Below, piece by piece: positions 8,903 through 18,465 of a stretch of 64,000 nucleotides of DNA. The position numbers and the translations under genes are program-made. The notes beneath the pieces were generated by a model. That model had not been told where the DNA came from, ran no database searches, and saw only the letters and a program-made list of their open reading frames with translations. The DNA comes from Bacteriovoracaceae bacterium (GTDB taxonomy: Bacteria > Bdellovibrionota > Bacteriovoracia > Bacteriovoracales > Bacteriovoracaceae): NCBI GenBank assembly GCA_028101965.1, contig JAOHMI010000004.1:1-64000 (forward strand), in the 5' to 3' direction. Position 1 is the first letter of the stretch. Each line of letters opens with the position of its first letter.

Positions 8903-9745
8903 ATGGAAAAATTTAAAAGAGAATCATTGGAAGAGATCTTTGGTTTCGTTAATGATGACAAATTAGTAAAAAGCCTTATTGAATACTTGGGACACAATAA
9001 GAAAACAGACCCATTTATCTTCGAATTAAATTCCCTTCAGAGAAGTTATCGAGATGTTTTAAAGTTAGAGCAAGAGATGAGACATAATACCTTTAAAAAG
9101 GTCCTAGACATTTTTTCGTCAGTCCTTGAACTAAAGCAAAAAAGAAAACACATCGAAGCATTGGATCTATTTAAGATTGAGGTTCTCTCAAAAGATGTTG
9201 TAATTGATAATATTAACAATCCGTGCATTAAGCTTAAATTTAATAAATCCATTAGAGGTCAATTAAGAGCTGCTGAAAAAAAAGGGGATGCGGACCAGGC
9301 AATAAAAAACTTACTGAAAGAAAAAGCCACAGAAAAATATGAAAATCCTTACATTTCCTTTTTAGAAGGAAAAATCGATGAAGAGACATTACTCAAAACT
9401 TATTTAAAAAATAAAGATAAGATTTGTGCTGAATTAAATTCATCTATAAAATTAGAAAAAAGCGGACGAGGAAAAAATCTTACCGCAGCCAGAGATGCTA
9501 TGGTTTTTGACCTTAATCGAATTTATACAATGTATTTAAAAAGTTTTTTTATAACTAATTTAAGAGCTGTTTCAAAGGCGATGAATGCTAGTTCTAATCT
9601 AAGGAATGATAGTTCGATTGAATTTGAATTTATACGTTCGATCAATAATCTTTTAGATAAAAATGAATTTATTTTCAAAATTATAAATAAGACGGAATTA
9701 AATCCAGAGCATTATCACTCACTAAAGAGTAAACTTTTAGATTGA
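8903..9745 (+). CDS. Hypothetical island protein
   Basis: A 280-residue soluble, mostly helical protein rich in Lys, Glu, Asn and Leu. There is no signal peptide, no membrane segment and no motif I can assign. A basic stretch SGRGKNLTAARDAM lies at about residues 187-200. No Shine-Dalgarno is visible before the ATG, unlike most neighbours, so translation may be weak or leaderless. It sits alone between a divergent terminase-like gene and the excisionase-like gene, 199 bp apart. It probably belongs to the mobile element. Confidence 0.5.
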   Translation: MEKFKRESLEEIFGFVNDDKLVKSLIEYLGHNKKTDPFIFELNSLQRSYRDVLKLEQEMRHNTFKKVLDIFSSVLELKQKRKHIEALDLFKIEVLSKDVVIDNINNPCIKLKFNKSIRGQLRAAEKKGDADQAIKNLLKEKATEKYENPYISFLEGKIDEETLLKTYLKNKDKICAELNSSIKLEKSGRGKNLTAARDAMVFDLNRIYTMYLKSFFITNLRAVSKAMNASSNLRNDSSIEFEFIRSINNLLDKNEFIFKIINKTELNPEHYHSLKSKLLD

Positions 9746-9944
9746 AATAATGCTAAGCGATGTGCCGTTTTACCATCTCAAAAAAAATTATAAAAATTTA
9801 CTTGCTAACTATTTGTTTTCATTTTGGTTTTTATGCCCAAAAAGATAGCACTTTTTTATTTGCGATGAGGTGCAGCCATTTCTGATCTGCTTAAATCTCT
9901 TTATGCGTCTTTGAAATTACGAAGACGAAACTAAGGAGAATATA

Positions 9945-10139
9945 ATGAGCAAAGTTACAAATGATGAATTTTGTACTGTCGATCAAATTTCAAAAAAATT
10001 TAATCTTACAAAGTCTTGGTTAAGGTATGGCATTTTTCACAAGCTATTCCCTTTTTATAAATTAGGACGCCAGATAAGAATTAAGGAGAGTGAGTTTTTG
10101 GATTGGATTAACAACAAAAGAGAAGGAGAAAATTCTTAA
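9945..10139 (+). CDS. Excisionase/AlpA-type helix-turn-helix protein
   Basis: A 64-residue protein of the MerR-like excisionase class (HTH_17). The sequence runs TVDQISKKFNLTKSWLRYGI, then FPFYKLGRQIRIKESEFLDW. This is the usual helix-turn-helix with the wing G..IRI..S.F..W. AAGGAG stands seven bases before the ATG. Such proteins direct excision or regulate element genes. Together with the primase pieces just downstream it suggests an integrative element or phage satellite. No integrase is present in the window. Confidence 0.75.
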   Translation: MSKVTNDEFCTVDQISKKFNLTKSWLRYGIFHKLFPFYKLGRQIRIKESEFLDWINNKREGENS

Positions 10140-10291
10140 AAAGATACTTCAGCGATAGTGCTATATAAAGAAAATAGGTGTTCTTAGTATAGCAAACTCA
10201 GATTAATTTAAACAGGGTTATTATAATCCAAAATGAGTATCTCATTCTTGAGATGTATTGGATTCCTATGCCCATTATGAGGTTATACAAA

Positions 10292-10519
10292 ATGAACTAT
10301 AATTTTACTAAAGATGAAATAATAGAAATCTTTTGCGAAGTATTTAAAGATCTTTGCATTCACAAAAACCAACAAAATGTTTCTTGTATCTTTCACGAAG
10401 ATAGAAAGCCTTCGATGTCTGTTAATTTAGATAAAGGAGTTTTCTATTGTTTTTCGTGCGGAGAGAAAGGAAATATCGTCACTTTAAAAAAGTACACAAA
10501 AGGAAATTTCAATGAATAA
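10292..10519 (+). CDS. CHC2-type primase zinc finger protein
   Basis: A 75-residue protein. I start it at the ATG preceded by GAGG nine bases upstream rather than at 10253. It carries the CHC2 zinc-binding motif of DnaG-type primases: VSCIFHEDRKPSMSVNLDKG followed by FYCFSCGEKGNIV. So Cys, His, Cys, Cys ligands are all present. Phage and satellite primases often encode this module separately. It overlaps the TOPRIM-containing gene by 8 bp, so the pair would act as a split primase. The element's partner has since been truncated. Confidence 0.75.
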   Translation: MNYNFTKDEIIEIFCEVFKDLCIHKNQQNVSCIFHEDRKPSMSVNLDKGVFYCFSCGEKGNIVTLKKYTKGNFNE

Positions 10520-11114
10520 GATAGAAGAAAAAAACATTCAGGTTCTAAAGGTAAGTGAATTTAGTTCAGAGTTGATAGAAAAGTGGAAGGAAAAAGGAAT
10601 CAAGGAAGAGATCTTAAAACAAAATTGCTTTCCAGTATCCCTTCGTTTTAAAAATTCTAAAGTTAATTATGAGGGGGTAGGTATTAGGCTTTTTAATGGA
10701 TCAGAGCGATACATTTATTTTGATAATCAAGCTAACAAAAGCATTTTTTCAAATGGGAAAATTTCTCCGATAGTCCCTGAAAAATTTAACGAATCTCAAA
10801 ATTTCGTAATTTTCAGTGAAGGAGAGTCGGATTATCTGAAAATTAAAGAATACTACCCAAATGTAGTAGGAATTCCAGGATTTGGAAAGGGTAAGATCTA
10901 CTATAACGCTGATACTTCTAATGGCAACTCAGGGTCCCCTATTATCTTAGCAGGAACCAATCGAGTGATTGGTATCCATACCAATGGTGGTGGTTGCTAT
11001 CGTCAAACAAGACAAAATAGTCCTCGAGGTAATCATGGACAGCTTTTCTCAGGAAGAGAAGATCTAAGAACCATGATTAGTGAATGCCTGGCTTGGGAGG
11101 AGAATAACCTGTAG
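10512..11114 (+). CDS. Chimera: truncated TOPRIM primase fused to the tail of a trypsin-like protease
   Basis: A 200-residue reading frame of two unrelated parts. Residues 1-127 are primase-like and end in the first TOPRIM block (FVIFSEGESDYLKIKEYYP, Glu103). The later DxD block that binds metal is missing. From about residue 128 (position about 10893) the sequence becomes the C-terminal third of a V8/trypsin-like serine protease: YYNADTSNGNSGSPIILAG, with Ser140 in GNSGSP, then VIGIHTNGG. The His and Asp of the triad are absent. The best reading is that a mobile element sat in a protease gene and its end was lost or joined so that the frames fused. Neither activity should survive. No 5' part of that protease is in the window. 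Confidence 0.75.
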   Translation: MNKIEEKNIQVLKVSEFSSELIEKWKEKGIKEEILKQNCFPVSLRFKNSKVNYEGVGIRLFNGSERYIYFDNQANKSIFSNGKISPIVPEKFNESQNFVIFSEGESDYLKIKEYYPNVVGIPGFGKGKIYYNADTSNGNSGSPIILAGTNRVIGIHTNGGGCYRQTRQNSPRGNHGQLFSGREDLRTMISECLAWEENNL

Positions 11115-11210
11115 GCAAAACCTTCTTCTTTTTCATTAAGTCTCTAGTTTTCTTTTGAAATAACCGAAATTCATCGCAGATCAGAATGATTTTAAAGCAA
11201 AGGATTTGCG

Positions 11211-12368
11211 ATGGTTTTCAAAAAACTCTTTTTATATATTTTATCCATTCTTCTTTTTAATGTTTATGCTTCCGTCTCAAAAGAGCATACAGGAGAATTG
11301 TTATATCGCTTTAAAGAAAGCCTTAGAAAAAGTGACTCGTCCTCTAACATTTATCAAATTTATCGGCCCTTAAAGAATAACTTGGCAGAAGAAACTCTAG
11401 AAAAAGTTCGTCAAAAAATGATTCAATCTGATCAATTTGAATTTGTAGTTTACAATACTGTTGAAAAACCATTGATCAATTTACAACCGAATGGAAATTC
11501 CTTTTCTCAATGGCATCATAATAATATAAAAACCAAAAGTGCGTGGAAGGTTACTCAAGGATCCTCCCAAGTGGTGGTAGCTGTATGCGACTCAGGCCTT
11601 GAACACGAGCATTCTGCTTTTAAAAATAAAACGGCTCCCGGTTGGAATTTTCGCACAAATAACCGTGATACATCTCCTCAAACCACCCATGGTACTTTTG
11701 TAGCTGGGATCATCGCCGGAACTCCTGAAAAAAACTTTACTGGTATTGCACCAAAAATAAAAATTATGCCACTTGTAATTACGAATAATTCAGGTTCCAC
11801 CACTATAAAAATTATTTCAGATTGTATAACCTACGCTGCCGACCAAGGAGCAAAAGTTATTAATGTTTCTTTTACTGGCATAAACTCTCCTGTTATCAAT
11901 GCAGCAGGAAAATACGCTCGTGATAAAGGATCACTGGTAGTGTACGCAGCTGGAAATCGCGGAAAACGAAGATCAATAAAAACTTATCCTGATTGGAAAT
12001 CAATTTTAGCCGTTGGAGCAACCACAAGGTCAGATCAAAGATGGAAGTGGAAAAAAATGTTTAAGCAAGGTGGATCAAACTATGGGTACTTTATCGATTT
12101 AGTGGCACCCGGGCATAATATGGTTTCCACTAATGCTTATTTAACTTTTAACAAATCAAATCCTTATCGTAAAGGAAGTGGTACTTCCTATGCAGCGCCA
12201 GTGGTTTCTGCAGTTGCAGGACTTGTCTTCTCCCTCAATAAGAACTTTACCCCAGAAAAAGTAGAACAAATTTTAATTGAGAGTTCTGATATCATTGGCA
12301 GTGAATTTGTCTTTGGTGCGGGAAGAGTCAATGCAAATCGAGCTGTTGAACTAGCCATCAGTCACTAA
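11211..12368 (+). CDS. Secreted subtilisin-like serine protease (S8)
   Basis: A 385-residue protein with a signal peptide ending around VYA (residue 20). A propeptide-like region runs to about residue 100. The catalytic domain then has Asp127 (VVVAVCDSGLEHEH), His160 (TTHGTFVAGIIAG), oxyanion Asn249 (YAAGNR) and Ser326 (GSGTSYAAPVVSA). All triad residues are intact, so it should be an active exported endopeptidase. AAAGGA precedes the ATG and lies inside a small inverted repeat, GCAAAGGATTTGC, at 11197-11209. Its stop overlaps by 4 bp the stop of the convergent 1911-residue gene. It follows directly on the protease remnant, so this may once have been a protease cluster. Confidence 0.93.
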   Translation: MVFKKLFLYILSILLFNVYASVSKEHTGELLYRFKESLRKSDSSSNIYQIYRPLKNNLAEETLEKVRQKMIQSDQFEFVVYNTVEKPLINLQPNGNSFSQWHHNNIKTKSAWKVTQGSSQVVVAVCDSGLEHEHSAFKNKTAPGWNFRTNNRDTSPQTTHGTFVAGIIAGTPEKNFTGIAPKIKIMPLVITNNSGSTTIKIISDCITYAADQGAKVINVSFTGINSPVINAAGKYARDKGSLVVYAAGNRGKRRSIKTYPDWKSILAVGATTRSDQRWKWKKMFKQGGSNYGYFIDLVAPGHNMVSTNAYLTFNKSNPYRKGSGTSYAAPVVSAVAGLVFSLNKNFTPEKVEQILIESSDIIGSEFVFGAGRVNANRAVELAISH

Positions 12369-15300
12369 TTACCACCTGGAATGAGATCTGGCTTTGGATT
12401 ACCCATTACACAGCCTGAAATAGCTTTGATGAGCTTTGAAGAAAAGTTTTTCACTCCATCCTTAACATATCTTTGTGCAACATATTTATTTAAAGCTGCA
12501 TTAATGTCATCAACATACCCTTCTTTTTCGAGATAAAGTAATTCCTTAAACAAACCAAGAGAGAACTTAACATGCGGTTTAAAGTTATTACTACTCATGA
12601 TGTCTCTAATCTCAGTTATTTTATCAAAATTAGCTAAGTTAGAATTTAATACCCTCTTAATTTCACTTTGAATTTTAATTGCATCATATTCAGTTGGAGG
12701 ATTTTCAGCAAAACTAGCAAAAGCACCAAATATTTTCTTTTCATCATTTTCATCAAGGCCTCGAAAAAGTTTAGTTACTCTTGATAATTCATCTGCTTTA
12801 AAAGGGTTTTTACTTATATCAAGTTGTTCGGTTTGCATAACATCAATTAAAGTCACTACTGGAGGATCTTTAGTGAAGTCAAAAAGCATATTCCCCGTAT
12901 GAGGGTCACCTTGAATTACTCCTTTAGTCATTAATGAATCCAGATAGAAGTCTGTTACGATCGGTCCAACTAATTTCTTTTCTGCTTCAGTCAGTTCCCC
13001 CCAAGACTTACCAACGGCTTCATCTAGAGCAACTATTCTTTTTTGTGAACCAATAATATCCTCCCGCACTCCAACTGTTTTCAAAATGACAGGGGGTTTT
13101 TTTCTTTTTGTATAATCATCAATTAAATCTTGCCAAATTTTAGCTACGGCCTTAACTTCACGATTGTCTAACTCCTTTAAACTCTGAGTTCTCAAGTCGC
13201 CAATCAAATAGGCAACAGCTTTTGGGTTAAAGATAGCTCCTTCGGGTCCAACCCCTGCTTTAACCGCCTCTACTCTTAATCTTTCATATTCCAGGACAAA
13301 TTCAATGGCCAAATCTGATTGAGCATTAATGGCATAAGCTAGGTTTTCTTTTTGAATGAGAAAAACCGTAGTTCCTCCACCCCTTAAATTAACCCTCACT
13401 GCACAGTTTGCACTTCCACAGCCAATAATATCATCAATTATATTACCCTTATTCAATTTCTCTAATTCTTCGCCTGATAAAGCACTACTAATATATTGCT
13501 GAAGCTTCTCTTTGCTTGGGGAAGAAGCATTAGATTTAACATCTGCGAGAGCTTCGTTAGTGTCATCATCCAACATTTTTAATACGGAAGCGAATTGTGC
13601 AAACCTCTCCCCTAATAATCCAAAGCTTGAAAATAGCTCAACTATTCCTGACTTTGTTCCCCGTATTCCACTTTCTGTGTGCGCCATGATATAGCTCAAG
13701 ACAAAATGTTTCTCCACCTTACCCAACTTATTCATCAGGGCTTTAATCATTAAACCTTGATGACTGTTTTTATTAACCTTAAAGCCTTCCTCAATAACTT
13801 CATCTAAATAATTAGGACTTTTATTAATCGCCCCTTCACCTTTAGAGATTAAGACATTTAAGAAAGCGGCTTTTCCTAGAGTATTTAAACTGGACGCTTT
13901 CGATTCAAGTTTATGAACCACATAATTTAATCCATTCTGTGCCATTTTTTTCATTTTAGCCTCAGAAGCATAGACTAATTTATCATCACTTTTAGGCAAG
14001 AGCAGCCCTTGATCATTTAAAAATTTCATTTCCTTATAGATCGAAGCTAAAATATGCTCCTTCAAGCTACCATCAATTTTAATATTACGACTTCCCATTA
14101 CATCACTTAATATATTCAAGCGATCTTCGGGTCTTAAGTAATCAGCATACTCACTTAATTCACCAAGTGATCCCTCAAGTAATGTAAAAATACTACTATC
14201 TTCGACTAAGCGAGATATTTTTAAATTATTAACAAAAGTCTCTTGATCAGCATTGTTTAATTTAAACTTCAATCCGGCTTGTTCTAAATAACCATCTTTT
14301 TCAATTCCCAGCTCGGGAACTAACTCTTGTAGTTTCCCAAAAAAATCCTTTATCTTTTGCTGTGGATACTCACCTCGTTTTCTCAACTCGACAATTTCAT
14401 TAAACTCATCTTCATAAGTAAGTTTAAAAATTTGAATTTTTAGATCTGTATTTTGAATGATAGATTTTTTAATTGTATAACTTCTTTTATATCCAGTCGT
14501 CCCAATAGAGTCTCCATTCTCCATGACAATTTTAGTTTCTAAAACTTCGAGTAATCTCTTGTTAGTCCGATCTTTTATGCTTTTATCAATGCTCGATCTA
14601 TTTAATTTTTTAGCATCTTCTATGATTATCTTTAAGAAATTATCTGTTTCAACACTTGAGTTATACTTCGTTAGTTTTAGATAGAGATCTATCTTTTCTT
14701 CAAGTGTCAGATTTAACTGATCCCCTTTTTCAACAATATACTTCGTAATATTAATAATTCCATTATCCACATCTGAAATTTTATAAGTTACCAATTCACT
14801 TTTATTTGTGCCAGGAACATACATCCTTTCTCCCGCCCCTAAACTTATTTCCATTTCTCGATGATCTGTTTCACCAAACACAAAACTATCCACCACTTGG
14901 AAAAGTTTAGATTTGTCCCCTTGAATTCTATTATCGATATTTTCGACATAATCTTCTGTATAGATCGACGTTAAGTAGGTTCTTGTTCGTGAATACCGAC
15001 TACTTTTAGGTGTACTGTATTTATTTTCTTCCAGACGACTGGCATTGTGCACATACCTTGGGTCAAGTTCTACAATATCATCAAGATTTATTTCGACCTT
15101 ATACTTATTTATTATTCTTTCCAAATCAAAGTAATCAAATTCTTCAAATAAGTTTTCTTCAATGAATCTTTTAAATATTTTCTTCTTTTCACTATCGTTA
15201 ATATCCTCGATATTTTCAATTAGCTCCATAAACATAGACGTCGAAAATTTGTTTTGAAAGTTCGACAGCTTATAAGAGAATTCCCCCTTATAGTATTCCT

Positions 15301-18100
15301 GGAATTCAGTTACGGTTTGATGATACTTCTCTACTATGCTTTCGTATGATTGATCTGTTTTGTAGTATTTTTTAAGAAAACTTTCCTTTAGCAAAGCAAA
15401 AGCCTGATCCTTAAATCTTAATTTATAAAAAGATCCAAGATCTTTTGTGGTAGCATCCGATCTTTTCATATCTTTAAATACTTCCTTAAAGCCCTCAATA
15501 AACTTCTTTGACTCCCTGTGGTAATCGCCGCGATGGCTTTGATTATTATATACGTCCTCAAGTGTGCTTAATCTAAATTTGGATTCAATAAAACCTTCTT
15601 CTAAAAATTGAGGTTTATACTCTTGAGACACAACCCTAATATCTTCATATTTTTCTAGCACTTCAAGGTTTTCAATTTCATCGAGATACTTATAGTATTT
15701 TGAATAAATGTCATCTGAATCAGGAACCTTATTCTCCATTTTCCAATCCTCAAAAGATAAGCTCTTTGTCCCTTTTAAAAATGAATCTAAACTTTCCGAT
15801 TCTTTTTCAATCAACCACATTGCTTTCTCAATCTGATTGTCTAATCCCTTATAAAAAGTAACATCCACCCACTCATTATACCGACTACCAAATCGATCAC
15901 GCCTTCCCGATTCTCGTAATATATCAGATCGTGGGATATCTCCACGTAGGATAGCGGAAGCCACTTTTTTTCCATCATTAAAGTACTCTGAAAGACCATT
16001 GTTTAGCTTTTTATAGAAATCCGCTTTACTCATATTCTTTAATTCTGGATAGTTTTTATTTTCAGGTAATTGCGCAATTTCAAGAAATGTCTCCCAATCA
16101 TACATGCCACTAGTTGTAAAATCAGCAAAAGCGACTGATTTTAAAATCTCATCATCATTAACAATTTTATCAAAAAATGAACAAACCTGTTCAACCATCT
16201 CTGGATTCTTTTTATATAATTCTAATTTTTCAAGCCTAATTTCTTTAATTCTGTCTTGATTTTTCTCATCCACAATAGGAATCAAGTTACCGAAAACCTT
16301 AGGGCCAAAGAAATTAAATTTTACATTTGGAGATAAATTCTTATCAAGAACTTCATTGTAAAAGCGAGAAAGATAATATTCATCAAACGCGATGGATGGA
16401 CCTTTACGATGAGAAAACCCTGAAAAACGATAAACATCTTCAGTGGGAGCGAATCCATTATCATCTCGGTCAAACTTGGTATAGAGATTTATTAAGCTAA
16501 TTTCTTTAGGCGATATTTCTCCAAAGAATCTTTTATATTTAGCTAAAGTTAAATCATCATATTTAGGAGCTTGACCCGAGATCATATCCTCTGACAATTC
16601 CATAAAAGGATTAAAGACGTGCTCTACAATTAAATCTCGATAATCATTTGGCTTAACAAAGTAAAAATAGTCATCCCAACTATATGCAGCACGATCAACC
16701 CTCCATTCGCCATTAAGATAAAGGTTCTCAAATGCCATTTTTGAATTTTTCCCATAAGCAGGTGAATTATCAATATAGAACCATTGATTTTTAATTTTAT
16801 CTTGCCCTGGAGGTAAAAGATCTTTCAACCCAGTAACTGGGTTAATCATTTGATTTAATTTTGCCTCATCTAAGATGATTTTCTTTTTATGATCTTTTAG
16901 TAATTCAATAAATTTATAGTAGTCTTCGGTATTTTTTGTGATATTGGCTTCATCTAAGAAATGATTATTCATCCAAATGAGTAATCGGTTAAATTCGAGA
17001 TTTCCAAATTCATCCCACTTATTCTTCGCTATAAGTTTTTCCATTCTATCGTGAGCATCTTCTATGGCAGAAGGATTTACCCATTTAAAAACTTCACCTT
17101 CTCTTAAGGATTCTGCTTCTTGGGAAAAAATACTAGGAAGGCTCGAATTAAAGCTAGTATCATATTCACGAGTAGGAACTCCCACATCTAATCCTAGCCT
17201 GCTTTCTAAAACTGTTCTTTGAGCATTTGTGCTAACTCCACCATTCTTGTCTTTTATGTCATAAACTTCAGCAAGTATAGAAGGGTCTATCTTTTGGTCG
17301 GCCAACAAATCGATTGAACGATTTGTTCCATTAGCTTTAGCCGATAATTCATTAATCGTTGCGTCTTGGGCTTTTGCTCTAGCGAGATCTGCTTTGGCTT
17401 TAGCAACATTAGGATCCGTTCCACCAAACAACCCTCCGCCAGAAGAAGCCATTTCGATTAAAGTCTCATTTCTCTTTGAAACATAATCAGTGTATTTTCC
17501 TTGGGCCATAAGCCTTGCTAGGTCTGCATCTGATTTTAAGTCAAAATCTTTGGTTACTGTTGTCTCCACCGCATCGACTAGATATGCCCTAAGTATTTTA
17601 TGCTTATGTATACTTATATCTTCATTTATAAATTTCTGGTAATCCTCTCCGTGCTTCTCCTTCATACTACTAAGATAGGAACCTTGTTTAAATTGAGGGT
17701 AGTTTTCTTCATTGACTAAAATTTCCTCCAAAGCTTTAGTCGATAGAAAAACTGAAACTCGATTGTATTTAATCCCAGCAGGAGGGTTTTGAACCAGAGA
17801 ATAGGAGATTACATTTTGGGATTCAATTATTTTCACTTCACCCAAAACAAAATTCATATCATTCCCGGTACCACTTAAGTTTTCTGTTTTAATACTTAAG
17901 AGTTCATCCTTAATCAATGTTCTTAATCCCTCTTCTAGCTCCTCATTCTCGTGAAAAGAATAACCTTTTCCTAATATTGAATTAACATAGCTCTTTTCAG
18001 TATCATCATAGATTTTCTCAACATTAGAGAGACTAAATTGTTGAGCAAAGCTGAAGCTAGTCCAAAAAATGAAAGTTAGTAGGTAAATAAATAATTTCAC
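12365..18100 (-). CDS. Giant exported protein with C-terminal ABC1/UbiB-like kinase domain
   Basis: A 1911-residue protein with a signal peptide ending at about SFSFAQ. Most of it is charged and helical with no family I can name. Residues 190-260 include an Ala/Lys-rich helix. Near the C-terminus an ABC1/UbiB-type kinase fold is visible. There is an N-lobe strand pair (CAVRVNLRGGGTTVFLI, about residue 1575), SLKELDNREVKAV, and the catalytic loop GVIQGDPHTGNMLFD (Asp1732). A metal-binding strand VTLIDV (Asp1753) follows, where UbiB has DFG. The Gly is lost, so activity may differ. UbiB proteins are normally cytosolic or membrane-bound; an exported member is unusual and would need ATP from outside the cytosol, perhaps from prey. 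It stands alone, flanked by protease genes. Confidence 0.7.
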   Translation of the reverse strand: MKLFIYLLTFIFWTSFSFAQQFSLSNVEKIYDDTEKSYVNSILGKGYSFHENEELEEGLRTLIKDELLSIKTENLSGTGNDMNFVLGEVKIIESQNVISYSLVQNPPAGIKYNRVSVFLSTKALEEILVNEENYPQFKQGSYLSSMKEKHGEDYQKFINEDISIHKHKILRAYLVDAVETTVTKDFDLKSDADLARLMAQGKYTDYVSKRNETLIEMASSGGGLFGGTDPNVAKAKADLARAKAQDATINELSAKANGTNRSIDLLADQKIDPSILAEVYDIKDKNGGVSTNAQRTVLESRLGLDVGVPTREYDTSFNSSLPSIFSQEAESLREGEVFKWVNPSAIEDAHDRMEKLIAKNKWDEFGNLEFNRLLIWMNNHFLDEANITKNTEDYYKFIELLKDHKKKIILDEAKLNQMINPVTGLKDLLPPGQDKIKNQWFYIDNSPAYGKNSKMAFENLYLNGEWRVDRAAYSWDDYFYFVKPNDYRDLIVEHVFNPFMELSEDMISGQAPKYDDLTLAKYKRFFGEISPKEISLINLYTKFDRDDNGFAPTEDVYRFSGFSHRKGPSIAFDEYYLSRFYNEVLDKNLSPNVKFNFFGPKVFGNLIPIVDEKNQDRIKEIRLEKLELYKKNPEMVEQVCSFFDKIVNDDEILKSVAFADFTTSGMYDWETFLEIAQLPENKNYPELKNMSKADFYKKLNNGLSEYFNDGKKVASAILRGDIPRSDILRESGRRDRFGSRYNEWVDVTFYKGLDNQIEKAMWLIEKESESLDSFLKGTKSLSFEDWKMENKVPDSDDIYSKYYKYLDEIENLEVLEKYEDIRVVSQEYKPQFLEEGFIESKFRLSTLEDVYNNQSHRGDYHRESKKFIEGFKEVFKDMKRSDATTKDLGSFYKLRFKDQAFALLKESFLKKYYKTDQSYESIVEKYHQTVTEFQEYYKGEFSYKLSNFQNKFSTSMFMELIENIEDINDSEKKKIFKRFIEENLFEEFDYFDLERIINKYKVEINLDDIVELDPRYVHNASRLEENKYSTPKSSRYSRTRTYLTSIYTEDYVENIDNRIQGDKSKLFQVVDSFVFGETDHREMEISLGAGERMYVPGTNKSELVTYKISDVDNGIINITKYIVEKGDQLNLTLEEKIDLYLKLTKYNSSVETDNFLKIIIEDAKKLNRSSIDKSIKDRTNKRLLEVLETKIVMENGDSIGTTGYKRSYTIKKSIIQNTDLKIQIFKLTYEDEFNEIVELRKRGEYPQQKIKDFFGKLQELVPELGIEKDGYLEQAGLKFKLNNADQETFVNNLKISRLVEDSSIFTLLEGSLGELSEYADYLRPEDRLNILSDVMGSRNIKIDGSLKEHILASIYKEMKFLNDQGLLLPKSDDKLVYASEAKMKKMAQNGLNYVVHKLESKASSLNTLGKAAFLNVLISKGEGAINKSPNYLDEVIEEGFKVNKNSHQGLMIKALMNKLGKVEKHFVLSYIMAHTESGIRGTKSGIVELFSSFGLLGERFAQFASVLKMLDDDTNEALADVKSNASSPSKEKLQQYISSALSGEELEKLNKGNIIDDIIGCGSANCAVRVNLRGGGTTVFLIQKENLAYAINAQSDLAIEFVLEYERLRVEAVKAGVGPEGAIFNPKAVAYLIGDLRTQSLKELDNREVKAVAKIWQDLIDDYTKRKKPPVILKTVGVREDIIGSQKRIVALDEAVGKSWGELTEAEKKLVGPIVTDFYLDSLMTKGVIQGDPHTGNMLFDFTKDPPVVTLIDVMQTEQLDISKNPFKADELSRVTKLFRGLDENDEKKIFGAFASFAENPPTEYDAIKIQSEIKRVLNSNLANFDKITEIRDIMSSNNFKPHVKFSLGLFKELLYLEKEGYVDDINAALNKYVAQRYVKDGVKNFSSKLIKAISGCVMGNPKPDLIPGGN

Positions 18101-18202
18101 AATTTCATAATCGGTATTTTTTTATATTTTTATAAATTTAAAATAGAACTTGAGTAAGAGACTAGGCTTTTGTATAGGTAAACTGAAAATAGTAAATACT
18201 TA

Positions 18203-18225
18203 TAAACTGGCTGACTATAGTTCTG
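18203..18225 (+). repeat. 23-nt dispersed motif, copy A
   Basis: It reads TAAACTGGCTGACTATAGTT plus CTG. It matches 19 of 23 bases of the copy at 57353-57375 and 19 of 23 of the minus-strand copy at 15-37. It lies about 100 bp upstream of the giant exported-protein gene. Confidence 0.45.
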
Positions 18226-18415
18226 ACATCTTCTTAGTTACTGAAATACTTAAATTCATAATATCACAATATGGTTTACTGAGTTAATCAATTATTAAGT
18301 TCACCACTTAAAAAAACTTTAACAAACTTCGGAGAAGGTTAAGATTTAGAACCATATGGGGAAGCGCTTATCGCCCAAAAAAAAAATAGATTAATGAATT
18401 ATTCAGAATAAAAAA

Positions 18416-18451
18416 ACTAACTAATGAATAAAGATCTATTCATTAGTTAGT
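18416..18451 (-). terminator. Rho-independent terminator of the trypsin-like protease gene
   Basis: A perfect 15-bp inverted repeat (ACTAACTAATGAATA and TATTCATTAGTTAGT) around a 6-nt loop. On the minus strand it is followed by a run of six T. It begins 15 bp after the protease stop. A T-rich stretch on the other side means it could also stop plus-strand transcripts. Confidence 0.8.
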
Positions 18452-18465
18452 CCATATTTTTTTTA

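Larger units (their letters stand above)
18101..18465. other. Non-coding gap between the giant gene and the trypsin-like protease
   Basis: No gene seen. It holds one copy of the 23-nt dispersed motif (18203-18225) and the terminator of the protease gene (18416-18451). The promoter of the 1911-residue gene should be in the left part but no clear -35/-10 pair was found. Confidence 0.5.
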
